Assembly (NCBI GenBank): GCA_021234155.1
Contig: JAJEKV010000035.1
Location: 3,240,224-3,304,223, forward strand
Origin: Isoetes taiwanensis
Taxonomy: Eukaryota; Streptophyta; Lycopodiopsida; Isoetales; Isoetaceae
DNA: 64,000 nucleotides
Reading direction: 5' to 3'
The notes under the pieces were generated by a model that saw only the letters and a list, made by a program, of their open reading frames with translations, did no database searches and was not told the origin of the DNA. Position 1 is the stretch's first letter; every line of letters begins with the position of its first letter. Below are positions 52,053 to 63,373 of this stretch, piece after piece. Position numbers and translations under genes: made by a program.

Positions 52053-54512
52053 CACTATAACAGGGGGTTAATTTTGTATTTTTGTACGCTTTTCACTAAG
52101 GTTTTGCTATGATTTTGTGGTGTATTTTAATTGATGTACTAATGCGTACATCTAGAGTGCGCATACGCTTTCATTATTTTTTATGGCAATTAGACAATGG
52201 TTTAACCCCTTTGAAAAAAAAAAATTGTAATATGGCCCTCTCGAATCGTCTGCTGTTCTTCGATCTGCAGTAGAATTTTTTCGCTTTGGTTCCTCCGTGT
52301 TGCTCTCTTGCCTGCTTGAGGCATTTATTGCAGGGTTTGGTTGTCTTCGAGCCGTTATCTGCTCCATTTTGTCTTCGGCTATATCAAAGGAGTTATGAGC
52401 AGTTGTTGCAGGGTTGTTGGTCTCGAGCACTAGTCTTCAAGCATCTTGTTTCGCCTCTGGTTATCAACGGCCATCATAGGTTTTCCTGTAAAGATTATTT
52501 TCGGCTCTGCTATTCCGGTCTGAAGGGCTTCGACCATGTTTTATCCTTTAAGTTTTTCCCTCTAGCAATGGTGCAGAACCATGGAGGGATTGGACGAGTT
52601 GCAGAAGAAAGAATTAGGTTGCATAAGTTCTGAGATCAATTTTCATGGAGCTGGGAATTCTTCACTCGTCCTAAGACGGCATCTGCACTTATGAAACTGT
52701 AAGTCCTTTTTGTTACATTTCAATATTTCATCCAAAGTTCTAGGTCTCCAAATTTGATGAAAAGATGCATCACAAACAAATTCCGATGGCATTTCAATGT
52801 ATATTTTCTCTGTCTGGGCAAGACTACGAATTTGGCATCTATTTAAGGGCTAGTTAAATTGTATGAACAGCAGGCTTTGGTTAAAAAGCTTCACAAGTGA
52901 TTTTTCCTGCTTGTAGTGATGCTCTTATGCAGTGGCCTGAAGCTTCCAAATCGGCAGTGTAAGAAGGTACATGGTTTTTTCTCATAGCAATCATTCATCC
53001 TCCAAGAATGGCCATCTATCTTTTAAAAACTTAGTAACAGACCTGCAGCCATGCATTGCATCATGCATTGGATCTCATTGGAGTTGAATTTTGCAGAGCT
53101 AGTGGGTAAGCACCATCTAAGTTACCCTTTTGAAAGCGTCTACCTGGAAGACCTCTATATGAGATTAGACAATGTTCATGCACCAATTTTCCTTAAGTCT
53201 TTTGAATGATCAATTCCATTTGGAAGATGCGTGACTGGTCTACCCGACAAATTGAAGTCCTTTGTATTCCGGTGGCTCAGAACAAATTGAAGCTTCTAAT
53301 TGATTACATGGTTGGAGAAGCCATGGATTCGTCCGGTGTACTGAACTGGAGTGGTTTAGGATGACACATTTATTTATATGATAAAATTGCATTCACAAGA
53401 GATTGTTAGCTATTAACACATGCATATCATATTAGCAAGTCTACCTTGGCTAAGAGGCGCTGTAAATAAGAGGAGTTGCATAAATAGAAGCTTTCCTTCC
53501 TTTGTTGCTTGTTTCCTCGTTTTCTTTCTGTTTGTTCCAACATAGGAAATACTTTCTTCCGTTTCGTTTATTCTTTTATTAATATTCAGCTTGCCCCATA
53601 CCTAGTTGGAATTATCTTTGCTCTAAAGTAAAAAATGTAGCCGCTTTTCCTTGCAATGTTGCCATAGCTATTTTGCAGGTTGTATAATCTGACTGTACAT
53701 ATTTGACCAACATTAGGCTTTTGTGCTGCTTTGCTTATATGTAGGTATTATATTATGCAAATGGCAAACAAGCACCTCAGATACTTACATGCATGCAAGT
53801 AGACGGAATTACACTGGGTATTTGAGATGGATCTTTATCTCCATAACAATTCTGGTTCTGCACAAATTTAACTCTCCAATTGTACTGTTGCACCTCATAT
53901 AATTACATATATGCAACAAGTAGAAGGTGCTATGGCTATGCTATGGCTATTTGAGATGGATCCTTATGTCCATAACGATTTTCATTCTGACATAAATGAA
54001 ACTCTACGATGTACTACTATATGACATCAATGTCTATATCTATGTGGGTCCAATGTGTATGTGGGTCCAATTCTCACGTGGCTTAATTTTATATACTAAA
54101 AATAATGGTTTTGCTTATACATCCTTTTGTTTGTTTTGTAATGGTTATGCTGTAATTTATAATAAAATCTCTTATATCGTACATAATTTGTACTTAAGTT
54201 ATCATAGAGTTCATTTGTATCTAGAAGATTTATTTGTATGCACGTCGATGTTTTTAGGCCCCGAAGGGGCCAAATTTTTTTTTATAGCAATATAACCATT
54301 ACATTTTACACTTTGAAATTAAAATCCCCCTTAAACCCCCTTTGGTTTGGGTGCATATTCACACGGGGGGTGACATATATTCACCCCTTATTCCTTAATC
54401 TACACCATACACAAAGTTCCTCATTTGTGGGGTATGGATGTATAGGATTTGGTATACTGTATAACAAGATTTGCAAAATACTATAAGATTTGAGGTAATG
54501 TACTATATGGTG
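52053..54512. mobile_element. 2.5-kb insertion between RNase H and integrase of copy D
   Basis: Comparison with copy B (KEARTDKE then KEGKLLY) shows where foreign DNA splits copy D. The ends read CACTATAACAGG inward from 52053 and CACCATATAG inward from 54512, a weak inverted repeat that recalls a CACTA element. No clean target duplication was found. Inside are a diverged direct repeat of about 90 bp (near 53760-53870 and 53900-53985, sharing TATTTGAGATGGATC) and a 115-codon frame (52286-52633) without a known motif. Confidence 0.55.
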
Positions 54513-55977
54513 TGCGTGCCTCCTTATCTGTGCGTGCCTCCTTGGCTAAACTGCTCCACACTTCACGGAATTCTGGATCCGTGGCTAAGGTCTGCTCTAT
54601 CTGTTTTCCGAACTCACTGGTGAGCGTGGAAATCGCATTACAATGGGTTCGGGTTACCAAGGGATGACGCGACAAAGCATCCGCGACCACATTGTGCTTG
54701 CCCGACTTATACATAATCTCAAAATCATACTCCTCTAGAAATTCCATCCATCTTCTCTGACGAAGGTTGAGATTTGGTTGGGTAGAAAGATAACGGAGAC
54801 TCTGGTGCGTATCTAGCTGAAATCTCCTACCAAAAAGGTAGTGTCTCCATATACGCAAAGCGCAGACAACTGCTAACAATTCCTGATCATGGGTAGGGTA
54901 TCGCTGTTCGGTTTCATTCATCTTCTTAGAATCATACGCAATAACCTTACCTTCCTGCATTAGGACTCCCCCGGTAGCAATTTTACTAGCATCTACTTAT
55001 CTTTCTCTGGGTCCGGCAACGTGAGGACTGGTGCTGAACTCAAAGCATCCTTAAGCTTCTGAAAGCTTGTCTAGACCTTCGTCTTCCAGTGTTCTACCCA
55101 ATCCTTCACTTTCTCATGTTTTGTAAGGTCTGTGAGAGGCCCTGCAATCCTGGCAAAATCCTTGACAAATTTGCTGTAATACCCTGCCAAGCCCAAAAAA
55201 CTCCTGACCTCTGAAACATTACCTGGAATAGGCCAATCCTTAACTGCCTCTATCTTTGCTGGATCTGTAGCAATTCCCTCGGCTGAAATTACATGCCCCA
55301 AATAATCCACCTTTGGTGTGGCAAACTTGCACTTAGAGAACTTTGCAAAGAGTTGGTGGCGCCTCAGTTTCTGCAAGGCCAATCTAAGGTGTTTTTCATG
55401 CTCCTCAAGGGTTTTACTGTAGATGAGAATGTCATCAAAGAAAATGACAACAAAATCATCCAAGTATTCTCGGAAGACATCATTCATCAACCGCATAAAA
55501 GTTGCGGGGGCATTAGTTAAACCAAAAGGCATAACTGTGAATTCATAATGCCCGTATCTAGTACGGAAGGCAGATTTATGGATGTCGTCTTCTTTGATCC
55601 TTATCTGATGATACCCAAAGCGTAAGTCAATCTTTGAGAAGTATTTGGCCCCTTGCAATTGGTCCATAAGTAGGTAAAGCATAGCAATTCTTGATCGTAT
55701 GCTTGTTGAGCTGCCTATAGTCAATGCACATCCTCATAGAGCCATCCTTCTTCTTAACAAAAAGAATAGGAGCACCAAAAGGTGAAACACTAGGCCAAAT
55801 GAAGCCTAGATTCAATAGCTCCTGCAGTTGTTTCTTAAGTTCCGCCAACTCCTTACTAGTAGGCTTAGTACCCGGTTCCAAAGCTATCTCACATTCCACC
55901 CCTCTAAAAGGAGGAAGCTTCTGGATCTCCTTAAATTCTTTGATAAGACTAGCAATGTTCTCTGGCAATGCATCCAC
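54513..55977 (-). pseudogene. Copy D RT and RNase H
   Basis: RT starts near 55977 ([40 protein letters not shown]) and shifts frame near 55640-55720. It then has [37 protein letters not shown] (intact) and [15 protein letters not shown]. RNase H reads VLMQEGKVIAYDSKKM, YPTHDQELLAVV and LDTHQSL. The last lacks one codon relative to LDTDHQSL of copy B, removing a conserved Asp. The 3' end is cut by the insert at 54512. The duplicated TGCGTGCCTCCTT near 54513 is ordinary coding sequence (KEARTDKEART). Confidence 0.87.
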
Positions 55978-56061
55978 TACCTCCTTCTGTTTAGCATCCG
56001 ACTCAATGGAGGCAAGTCTGATAACGCAAAGTATCTTATCCTTGCGTATAGCCTTATCTAA

Positions 56062-56763
56062 CTACCTGATAGACATGGATTGCATAATTGGGTTTAATGG
56101 ATCACCTTTAATAGTTACTCGGGCTCCATTAGCTGCGTTGAAGGTCACTTCCCATTTTTCGCAGTCTATATTGGCTTTAGCAGATGCCAAGAACTCCATG
56201 CCAACAATAAGATCATATTTATCGATATCCATTAGCTCGGCCTCTAATGCAACTGGTGCACCTGACAACTGTATATTGAGGTTAATGCGACGGCCATTTA
56301 TATGTCTGATCTTACCGCTGGCTAAGGTTACTGGTCGCGGTCTGGATCTTAAAGTCTCAAGTTTCAATACCTGGGCCATTCTGGGAGAAGCAAAATTATG
56401 GGTACTGCCCATATCCATAAGAATAATAAAGGGCTTACTGTCTACCTGGCCTATAGTAGAAATAATGGCAGGCTGACTTTCAGCATTGCCGGTTTCAATA
56501 GCTGCAAGAATATGAGACGCACCATGAATATAGTCGTGGGCCTCCTTGTCAGCAGGTGGTGGAGACTCGAGATCGTCCCAATCGAGGTCGGCCATTGCCA
56601 GCTGAGCGGCTTGTGTGACATAGGGGCAGTTCTGCATCATGTGCCCGGGCCGCATACACCTGAAACATGACTTATCCTTGCGGAGCTGTTCTCGAGCCTC
56701 TTTAGGAATGGACTGTAAGAGGTCCCGAATTGAGCTGCTCATATTGTTCGGCTTATCCGGCAC
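56062..56763 (-). pseudogene. Copy D gag knuckle and protease
   Basis: Zinc knuckle CFRCMRPGHMMQNC. Protease FIILMDMGSTHNFASPRMAQ, where copy B has LIDTGSTHNFASS; Met replaces Thr beside the catalytic Asp. The retropepsin C-terminal motif DLIVGMEFLASAKANID is present. The frame is open over the whole interval. Confidence 0.85.
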
Positions 56764-56847
56764 GTTGAAGGTAACTTTCTTATCCTGTCGCCCATTTGAA
56801 TTTTGCTGAGGGGGTCCAGGACTTGGAGAATGAGGCTTATACGGTGT

Positions 56848-58007
56848 TTAAGGGCGAGGCTGAGAGTAAGAGGCGGGACGCTGATACTGGTTCTTTGGTA
56901 TGCCCTCCTCCTCAAGGCTCAGTGCCTTAGCCTCGGCCTCTGCAACAGATTTTGGGTCTATGGCCTTTACCATTCGTTTAATTGATGGTGCCAGCCCTTC
57001 AATATAACCTTCCACTGCCCTCTTCTCATTCATTTTTTTTTTTTTATTGAAGGCCTAAGTGTATATTAATGTATAGGTAACGGTACGAAATTTACTTTTT
57101 ACAGGGAAGTATAACCCAAAAACTTATAAACATATAAAAGTTTAAAGATGTTGAACGATCAGATCATGTGTTGTGGCCCTCTTCTCATTCATACCCGGCA
57201 CATACAGCCTCAAGCGCATGAATTCGTCAGTATGCCTGAACTGACATACTCTTCTGCTCCAACCTGTAGAAAGTCTGTATCTGTTGGCACTTGTGTGCAC
57301 GGGGCACATAGTGCGACTTAAAAGCCTTTGCAAACTTTTTAAACTTGCACCTGCTCTTGTCCAATTGTTTGGCCTTAGCATAACCTTTCCACCAAACCCT
57401 AGCTGCACCTGTAAGGTTGGTGGTGGCGACCTTCCCTGTATCCTTCTCGGTCATACCATATGATTTTCCAAATTCTTTCATCTCATCTAACCAAGATTCC
57501 GCATTAAGACCTCCCCTGGACTTACCATCAAACTGTGCTAATTTTGTGTTCTTCCATATACTGGTAATGGCTGTGTCCACGGTTTTGCGGTACTCCTTAT
57601 CCTTTTTAGCATGGTGACCTGACGACACGGATGATTTTGAAGATTCAGAGGTGTCGGTCTGTGAGGATGTGGCACTCTCGCTAGAAGAACAACTACGTCG
57701 CTTAGCATGGTGCTTCTTCTACAGGCACTGGTGCTGGTTCCGGTGCGGGTGGCTGCTGTGGTGGTGGACTCGGCGGTAATGGCGGTAACTCCGGTCCATT
57801 TTCAGGTGCGAACTGTGGAGGATTTGCGTTCAAAACATAGGCTTGCAGCTCCACCAATTGCCTCTTCATCAAAAGAAGCTCTCGCTCGGGTGTCAATCTG
57901 CCCGCATCCGAAGGGATATGCCAAGAGGCATTACGTACACCGTCTATATTCACATAAGAAGGTATAAGCAAGGGTAATATTATACAAAGTGTCACAATGA
58001 AGACCAT
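56848..58007 (-). pseudogene. Copy D gag
   Basis: The N-terminal part (58007-57702) has RLTPERELLLMKRQLVELQA and a proline-rich stretch. A frameshift leads into a serine-rich linker and the Gag core (57628-57227) with SIWKNTKLAQFDGKSRGGLN, GAARVWWKGYAKAKQLDKSR and KSHYVPRAHKCQQIQTFYRL. A 142-bp retroposon interrupts the segment RLYVPGMNEKRA at 57034-57175. The C-terminal segment VEGYIEGLAPSIKRMVKAID follows. Homologous to copy B Gag throughout. Confidence 0.85.
57034..57175 (-). mobile_element. 142-bp poly(A) retroposon in copy D gag
   Basis: Flanked by a perfect 17-bp target duplication GCCCTCTTCTCATTCAT (57017-57033 and 57176-57192). On the minus strand it ends in AATAAA merging into a run of As (the T run at 57034-57045). 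This is a 3' end made by LINE-type reverse transcription: a 5'-truncated LINE, a SINE, or the 3' end of an mRNA. No tRNA-like promoter boxes were recognised. Confidence 0.85.
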
Positions 58008-58130
58008 GTTGAACAGTACAATGAAACATAATAAAATAGTATATATTTATTATGTGATGGCTTATTGAAAAATGCCAACCCAAAATTACATTTATAAGCA
58101 ATACAAAGATTTATAATTGTCGAAACATAT

Positions 58131-59523
58131 TTAAGAACTAGGTCCCTCATCTTCCTCCATAGGCTGTGGAGGCGGTCTATAGCGTATTAAAGTGGTACTG
58201 GGGCTAGCAGAGAGGGTGGCTCGAGCTGCTGCATCCGGTGGTAGGCAAGTGGCCAAAGGTGCTGCGACAAGGAGACGCATATTAGTGCAGCCCGCCACGT
58301 CCCCCAATGCCACAATAGCAAGATCTCGTCGGACCAAAGTGATAGTGGTGGCATGATAACCAATCTTCTTATGGCCCGCCAAGGTGGATAATGCACAGAG
58401 TGCCCACCAGGATGCTTTAGATGGAGGCCCCAAATACTTGGAGAAGAAAAGGACCTCACCTTGTCGGAAGGCAGAAAGGAAAAATCGGGTCAACTGATTG
58501 CCCATTGCCTTAACCCGTGGATCCCTCGAGGTTTCTGTTTCCTTTTCCAAGTTAATGGGTATCCTCTCCTGGTCGGCCTCTTCCTTATCATCCCGAAGAC
58601 CTATCTTGGCATCACAAAGGTCTTCCTCCCCCTGATCCACCTCTGCCATAGTGATCTCCAATGGCTGACTTGTAGAAGGAAGGCGCATGTTAGCCGCAAA
58701 CTGCTTTGCAGGAGGCTGTGGATCATCGGTCAATATGAACTGCCGGAGAGACAAGAGGGTCTCAACGGGCTCTATCTCCGCTGGGCAGAATGTAAACAGT
58801 TCTTGGACTTGCGGCGGATGCACAACAGGCGTTGTGAAATCGACGAAGTCATCCTGTCAGAACTCTGCAAGGTCATATAGGACTTCAAGTTTTCGCCGGC
58901 CGTGCATATCGGCGATGACGCGGTAAGCCCACATGATATCCTCCAAAATGAGATACTCTTGGTTGTTTAAGAGTATAATGGGAAGAAGATCTAGCCCTTC
59001 AAGCTTCAGGGCTTTATCACGGCCTGTCGGTGCCTCCGTAGCCAGTTGCTTCCATCTTACAAAATCCTGCTCGTCGACGACTTCATCGTCTTCTGGGTCA
59101 GAGGGTACTGGCGTGGTAGGCTGCTCTGCAGGTATCTGTTCATCTTCTATGTACTGGTCCATAACTATTGCTAGTGCAAAACGAGCTTCAAAACAGAGCT
59201 CGCGGTCTATGGTGACAATAGGAAGGTTGGTCCCTCTTCTCCTAATACCCCTAAGAACATTACGTGTGTGATCATCATCTCCCAACATCTCCACCAAGGT
59301 GTTGAAGTCAAGGTACAACTGGGAGTCTGCTTCATTGAAGACACATGCAGGCACAATCTCTTCGTAGAAAAACTGAAGAGAACGCGTGTAGTCAGAATGA
59401 GCTTGCATGTTGTGGGATAAGATCCACTTGCTGGAGCAAATAGGGGTGCAGTACATCAAAGGGAACCGCAGGGTCCCAATGCTCACCATCCAAGTACCAT
59501 TGTTGTAGAGTAAGGCGGTCCAT
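58131..59523 (-). pseudogene. Copy D element protein X
   Basis: ATG at 59523 (MDRLTLQQWYLDGEHWD). A frameshift near 59400 leads into the main frame, which has one in-frame TGA (58857-58859) and ends at 58131. It aligns with copy B X in order: FYEEIVPACVF, an acidic linker (SDPEDDEVVDEQ), LDLLPIILLNNQEYLILEDI (compare PIIISFQEYLLLSDI), then ATTITLVRRDLAIVALGDV and MRLLVAAPL. Copies B and D share it despite strong sequence divergence, so the protein was probably kept by selection in the family. No H3-like ORF or palindrome is found upstream of this copy. Confidence 0.75.
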
Positions 59524-59655
59524 GACAAGCAAGGAACAAGGGAGGAGGAGGAAGGCGCTGAAGGCAAGGAGAGAAATGAAAACTTTACATCTTTTTGGCA
59601 CGTTTTCCTAGGTCACAAAAAAATATTATTTATTTAATAATTTTCATTTATCCTT

Positions 59656-59664
59656 CTATATATA
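59656..59664 (-). promoter_or_regulatory. TATA-like box upstream of X copy D
   Basis: TATATATAG lies about 130 bp before the ATG at 59523, comparable to the box in copy B. Confidence 0.35.
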
Positions 59665-60231
59665 AGATTACTAGCTTTTGGAATTATCTACGTATATTGG
59701 ACTGCTTTTTCCGGCGTCTTTTTTTTTTCCGGGAATACTCGTATTTCCCCTTGGCTTCGAGTTCTGGCCCAGGAGAGGCTGTAGGAGAACAGATAGGTTG
59801 CCCTAAATTCATCTGGCGTTTGTAATAGATGTGGCTTTGGTTTGCTTCCATCCATAAAATTATTGAGCGGCTACTCTTCCCCAGCACAACTAAGCTGGAG
59901 TTCATTTTTCAAAAATGCTGTGCTAGAAAAATCTGGCACAGGCCTAAAGCTCCAGTTTGCATTAGTTTTTAGACTCAGGTATCCAAAACGCATAAATTCG
60001 ACCGATCTTTTTATTGTTCTTATGATCAGTCTGGCTTCCAGTTGAAAACTTTGCAGGATTTTTTGTTTAAAAATGGCCCAAATGGCTCGTTCTTTCTGTG
60101 AGTTCTTCTAGGCCTGTAAATTGAGGAGTTTTTCTACACAATCACCCAAAATGAGCTATAGATCCAAGATAGGCAGAAGTTTTTTCTCTGTCCTCAATCA
60201 GCAATATCATGCGATCAAATTGTTCTGTGTA
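59665..60231. other. Unassigned sequence
   Basis: No LTR, PBS or H3-like ORF was found although it lies upstream of copy D in element sense. It includes the target duplication TGTGT (60227-60231) of the next element. Confidence 0.4.
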
Positions 60232-60432
60232 ATGAGCATACACGAAAAATAGAACAGCAGCGAAAGCATCTTCTATTATCTGCCTTTTCCTCTTATACAA
60301 ATTAGGGGTAGAAAGCAACCGCCACAATCAATTCCAGAATTAGCTCCACAGACTTAGGAGCAACCCTAGGCTTGATGCTCGATCAAACAGCAACAACTAA
60401 GGATACATGTCATTGCTTGTAGGTTCCAATAC
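60232..60432 (-). repeat. 3' LTR of deleted copia element
   Basis: 201 bp, pairs with 63156-63368. Confidence 0.9.
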
Positions 60433-60622
60433 TCCCCCTCAAGAATGACAAGTGCCAAATGACTCAAAGACTCTACTGAATTCTACAACACAAGCTGAAA
60501 TCAGAGAACATAAGGAAACTGGTGTAACTTCAACAACAAAAAAAAACTCCCCCTTCAGCCAAGTAAGAGGCAGAGCTCCCCCTCAGCTAAATAGGAGCTA
60601 TCGAATAGTACTTGATAATGGT

Positions 60623-61785
60623 CTAAGTACCAGCCTGCTCTACTTGTACCATGCCCATTTCATGGATACATTCTACAAACCTTTTCTTTGCCAAAGGCTT
60701 GGTTAGTGCATCTGCCGTCATGAAGTGTGTACTCAGATGTTTGATAATAACCTTGCCTTCCTCCACCTTCTCTCGTGTGAAGTGGTATTGGGTTTCAATA
60801 TGCTTTGCTTTAGTGAAATTACCAGGATTTTTCACTAAACATACTGCAGCCCTGTTGTCATTCATGATGGTGGTCGGTTCAACTTGTTCTGCTCCAATGC
60901 TTTTTAGAAGCCTTCGTAACCAAATGGCCTCCTTAGTGGCAGCACAAATAGCCATGTATTCGCTTTCACATGTACTTACATACAGCAGTAGCCTTTTGTT
61001 TCCTGCTGGACCAGCTAACAATTCCCCCTTGCAGCATGAAACAATAACCTGTTCGAGACTTCCTGAAGCTGTGATCTCCAGCATAATCAGCATCAACAAA
61101 GCCTGCTATGGTATCAGAGGGGATGCTCCACCTGTTTATGATATGCAATACCCAGACGGGAAGTGTGCTGTAAGTACCGTAAGATGCGCTTGACTGCTTG
61201 CCAGTGAGCGAGTCCTGGATTTTCAAGAAACTGGCTAACTGAAATGACACTTTCAGCTATGTCTGGACGGCTACAGACCATAAAATGCATTAAGGAACCA
61301 ACCACGCTTCTGTATGGAATATCTTTCATAGCCCTCTTGTCATCTGAGGTCTGAGGACACATTTCAAAGCTTAAGTCACTGGCTGCAGCAGGGGTACTAA
61401 TCTCTTTAGAGTGAAGCATATTGCACCTTGCAAGGAGTGACTCAATGCCTTTAGCTTGGTGTAATATAACACTATGGCTGATGGGATCTTTGCAGACCTG
61501 TATACCCAAGAAATACTTAAGAGGTCCCAAATCAGTCATGTGAAACCTCTTGGCAAGTGCAAGCTTGGTCTGTTGCATCAAATCTTTGGAGTTGGCTGCC
61601 AAGATCAAATCATCTACATAGAGAACGACAATGATAAGACTTGGCCCAAGCATTTTGAAGTACACATTCCAATCAGCATCACTCCTAGTGAATCCTTGGG
61701 ATGTAAAAAACGAATGGATGGTTTTGTACCACAGACGTGGAGACTGTTTGAGGCCATAAATAGCCTTTTTTAGTTTGCATACTCA
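60623..61785 (-). pseudogene. Copia RT C-terminus and RNase H
   Basis: Begins at the deletion junction with AIYGLKQSPRLWYKTI (61760-61700), then VVLYVDDLILAAN (intact YVDD), DLGPLKYFLGIQV, SLMHFMVCSRPDIAESV and LRYLQHTSRLGIAY. RNase H has VDADYAGDHSFRKSRTGYCF, a frameshift near 60980, STCESEYMAICAATKEAIWL and ADALTKPLAKKRFVE. It encodes only the end of pol. Confidence 0.88.
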
Positions 61786-63098
61786 GGTCTAACGACACAG
61801 CTCCTATTCCTCTGATGCTCAACCTGCCTTTGCCAATTTTTACTTTTCGGTTACCTGAAAGTTCCCTTAGATTCTGTATCAGCTCCTTATTGCTTGTCAT
61901 GTGATCACTAGCTCCAGAATCCAAATACCAGCTGCCCTGTGGTAATTCGGCCACTAGACCAAAAGATGTTTCATCAAATGAACTGCACCATGCATCATCT
62001 TCCCTGCAAAACATTTCTGCTACACTCTGAAATCCAGAGGTTAATACATGCAGAAACTTTATGAAAAACCAGCACAGAATTTGGAAAAACATTTCTGCAG
62101 ACACCTTATTAGGCTGCACCTTATTAGGCTGCGTGTCTTGCTTTGCCATAAAGGCTCTCGCAACCGAGATCATCGAGCCACTACTCAGTGGATGACTGTT
62201 TTTTAATGGCTTTATGTCCTTGAGCATCATGCCCTTTCTTCCTTCTAAAATCCTCCTCCTCTTTCTCAACCTTCTTATGTTTTCTTTTTCTTCTATCTGG
62301 ATCAGGACAATCTCTAGCTAGATGTCCAAACTTGTTACAATTGTAACATTTCCTAGATTCCCCGCCATCTTGTTTGCCCACCAATGCTTGACCTTCCTTG
62401 GAACCTCCCTTTCTAGAGGTGTTCTGATTCATTTCCTCCATGAGGATTTGCTGGGAAGCCCACTCCATTTGCACATGCTCTGAAGATCCAATAAGGTTCT
62501 TCACGTTATTATATGTAGCAGGCAGCCCTAACAAGAGTGCCCCTACAATCACATCATTGTCCAATGCCTTCTCCATACCCTGCAGTTGAAGAGCAGCAGC
62601 CTTAATTTTTGAGATATACTCTTCTGCTGATGCGCATTCCTTCAACTTTGTGGTGAACACCACTGCATAGAGATTGGCCTGTTGAGAGAAATGCTTCTTT
62701 CTATATGTCAATGAAAGTTGCTCCCAAGCTTCTTTAGCACTGTCTGCAGCTTCGACTTGTGCTATCAGGTTATCATCCAGGTACTTCATGATTTTGTTCC
62801 TGGCCTCCCAATCCCTTTGCATCCATCTGAGAAGAGCTTGTCTATCTGTCTCAGCTCCTTTGGGACACACACCAACTGTAGAAGGTTCAGCTTTGCTATC
62901 AGGATGTTGTGAAGAAACTCCCTTCACAATCTGAGCAGCAGTGGGTACTACAAGAGATCGTGTGGCTTGGATGGATGGCTCTGGTCTTGGCTCATCCCCA
63001 GACACGATATGCCAAAGGCCTTTCTCTGCTAGCTTTCCACGAACCTTAATAAACCAGTAGAAGGCATTGCTGTGAGATAACTTCTCAATCTTGCCCAT
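61786..63098 (-). pseudogene. Copia gag and protease N-terminus
   Basis: Gag starts at 63098 (MGKIEKLSHSNAFYWFIKVR), with EAWEQLSLTYRKK, LKECASAEEYISKIKAAALQ and a zinc knuckle CYNCNKFGHLARDC. A frameshift near 62200-62260 leads to the protease with GSWYLDSGASDHMTSNK and IRGIGAVSLDLS, where the reading breaks into RT sequence. Confidence 0.87.
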
Positions 63099-63142
63099 TT
63101 CCCTTTGCTCGCGAGACAGCTACCACCGAAAAGGATCGAGCC

Positions 63143-63154
63143 GCTCTGATACCA
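63143..63154 (-). promoter_or_regulatory. Primer binding site of deleted copia element
   Basis: TGGTATCAGAGC on the minus strand, one base from the 5' LTR. Confidence 0.85.
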
Positions 63155-63155
63155 T

Positions 63156-63368
63156 AATGAGCATACACGAAAAATAGAACAACAGCGAAAGCATCTTCTA
63201 TTATCTGCCTTTTCCTCTTATACAAATTAGGGCGGTGCCTAAAGTAGAAAGCAACCGCCACAATGAATTCCAGAATTAGCTCCACAGACTTAGGAGCAAC
63301 CCTAGGCTTGATGCTCGATCAAACAGCAACAACTAAGGATACATGTCATTGCTTGTAGGTTCCAATAC
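63156..63368 (-). repeat. 5' LTR of deleted copia element
   Basis: 213 bp. It carries a 12-bp insertion (CGGTGCCTAAAG region near 63232) relative to the 3' LTR. Confidence 0.9.
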
Positions 63369-63373
63369 TGTGT

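Larger units (their letters stand above)
60232..63368 (-). mobile_element. Internally deleted Ty1/copia element (3.1 kb)
   Basis: LTRs lie at 60232-60432 and 63156-63368 and differ by two substitutions and a 12-bp indel. The target duplication TGTGT is at 60227-60231 and 63369-63373. The PBS is at 63143-63154. The polypurine run GAGGGGGA precedes the 3' LTR. Gag and the start of protease are joined directly to the C-terminal part of RT, so integrase and most of RT are deleted. The LTR ends read GTATTGG...CTCATT in element sense and lack the usual TG/CA, which makes the exact boundary uncertain by a base or two. Confidence 0.9.

Noticed and set aside
54513-54545. Tandem TGCGTGCCTCCTT repeat as a target-site duplication of the 2.5-kb insert
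   Set aside because: Both copies lie on the same side and encode KEARTDKEART; copy B has the related KEARTDKESE, so it is coding sequence.
55724-56476. Plus-strand 250-codon ORF over copy D protease
   Set aside because: Antisense shadow; the minus strand encodes gag knuckle and protease with clear motifs.
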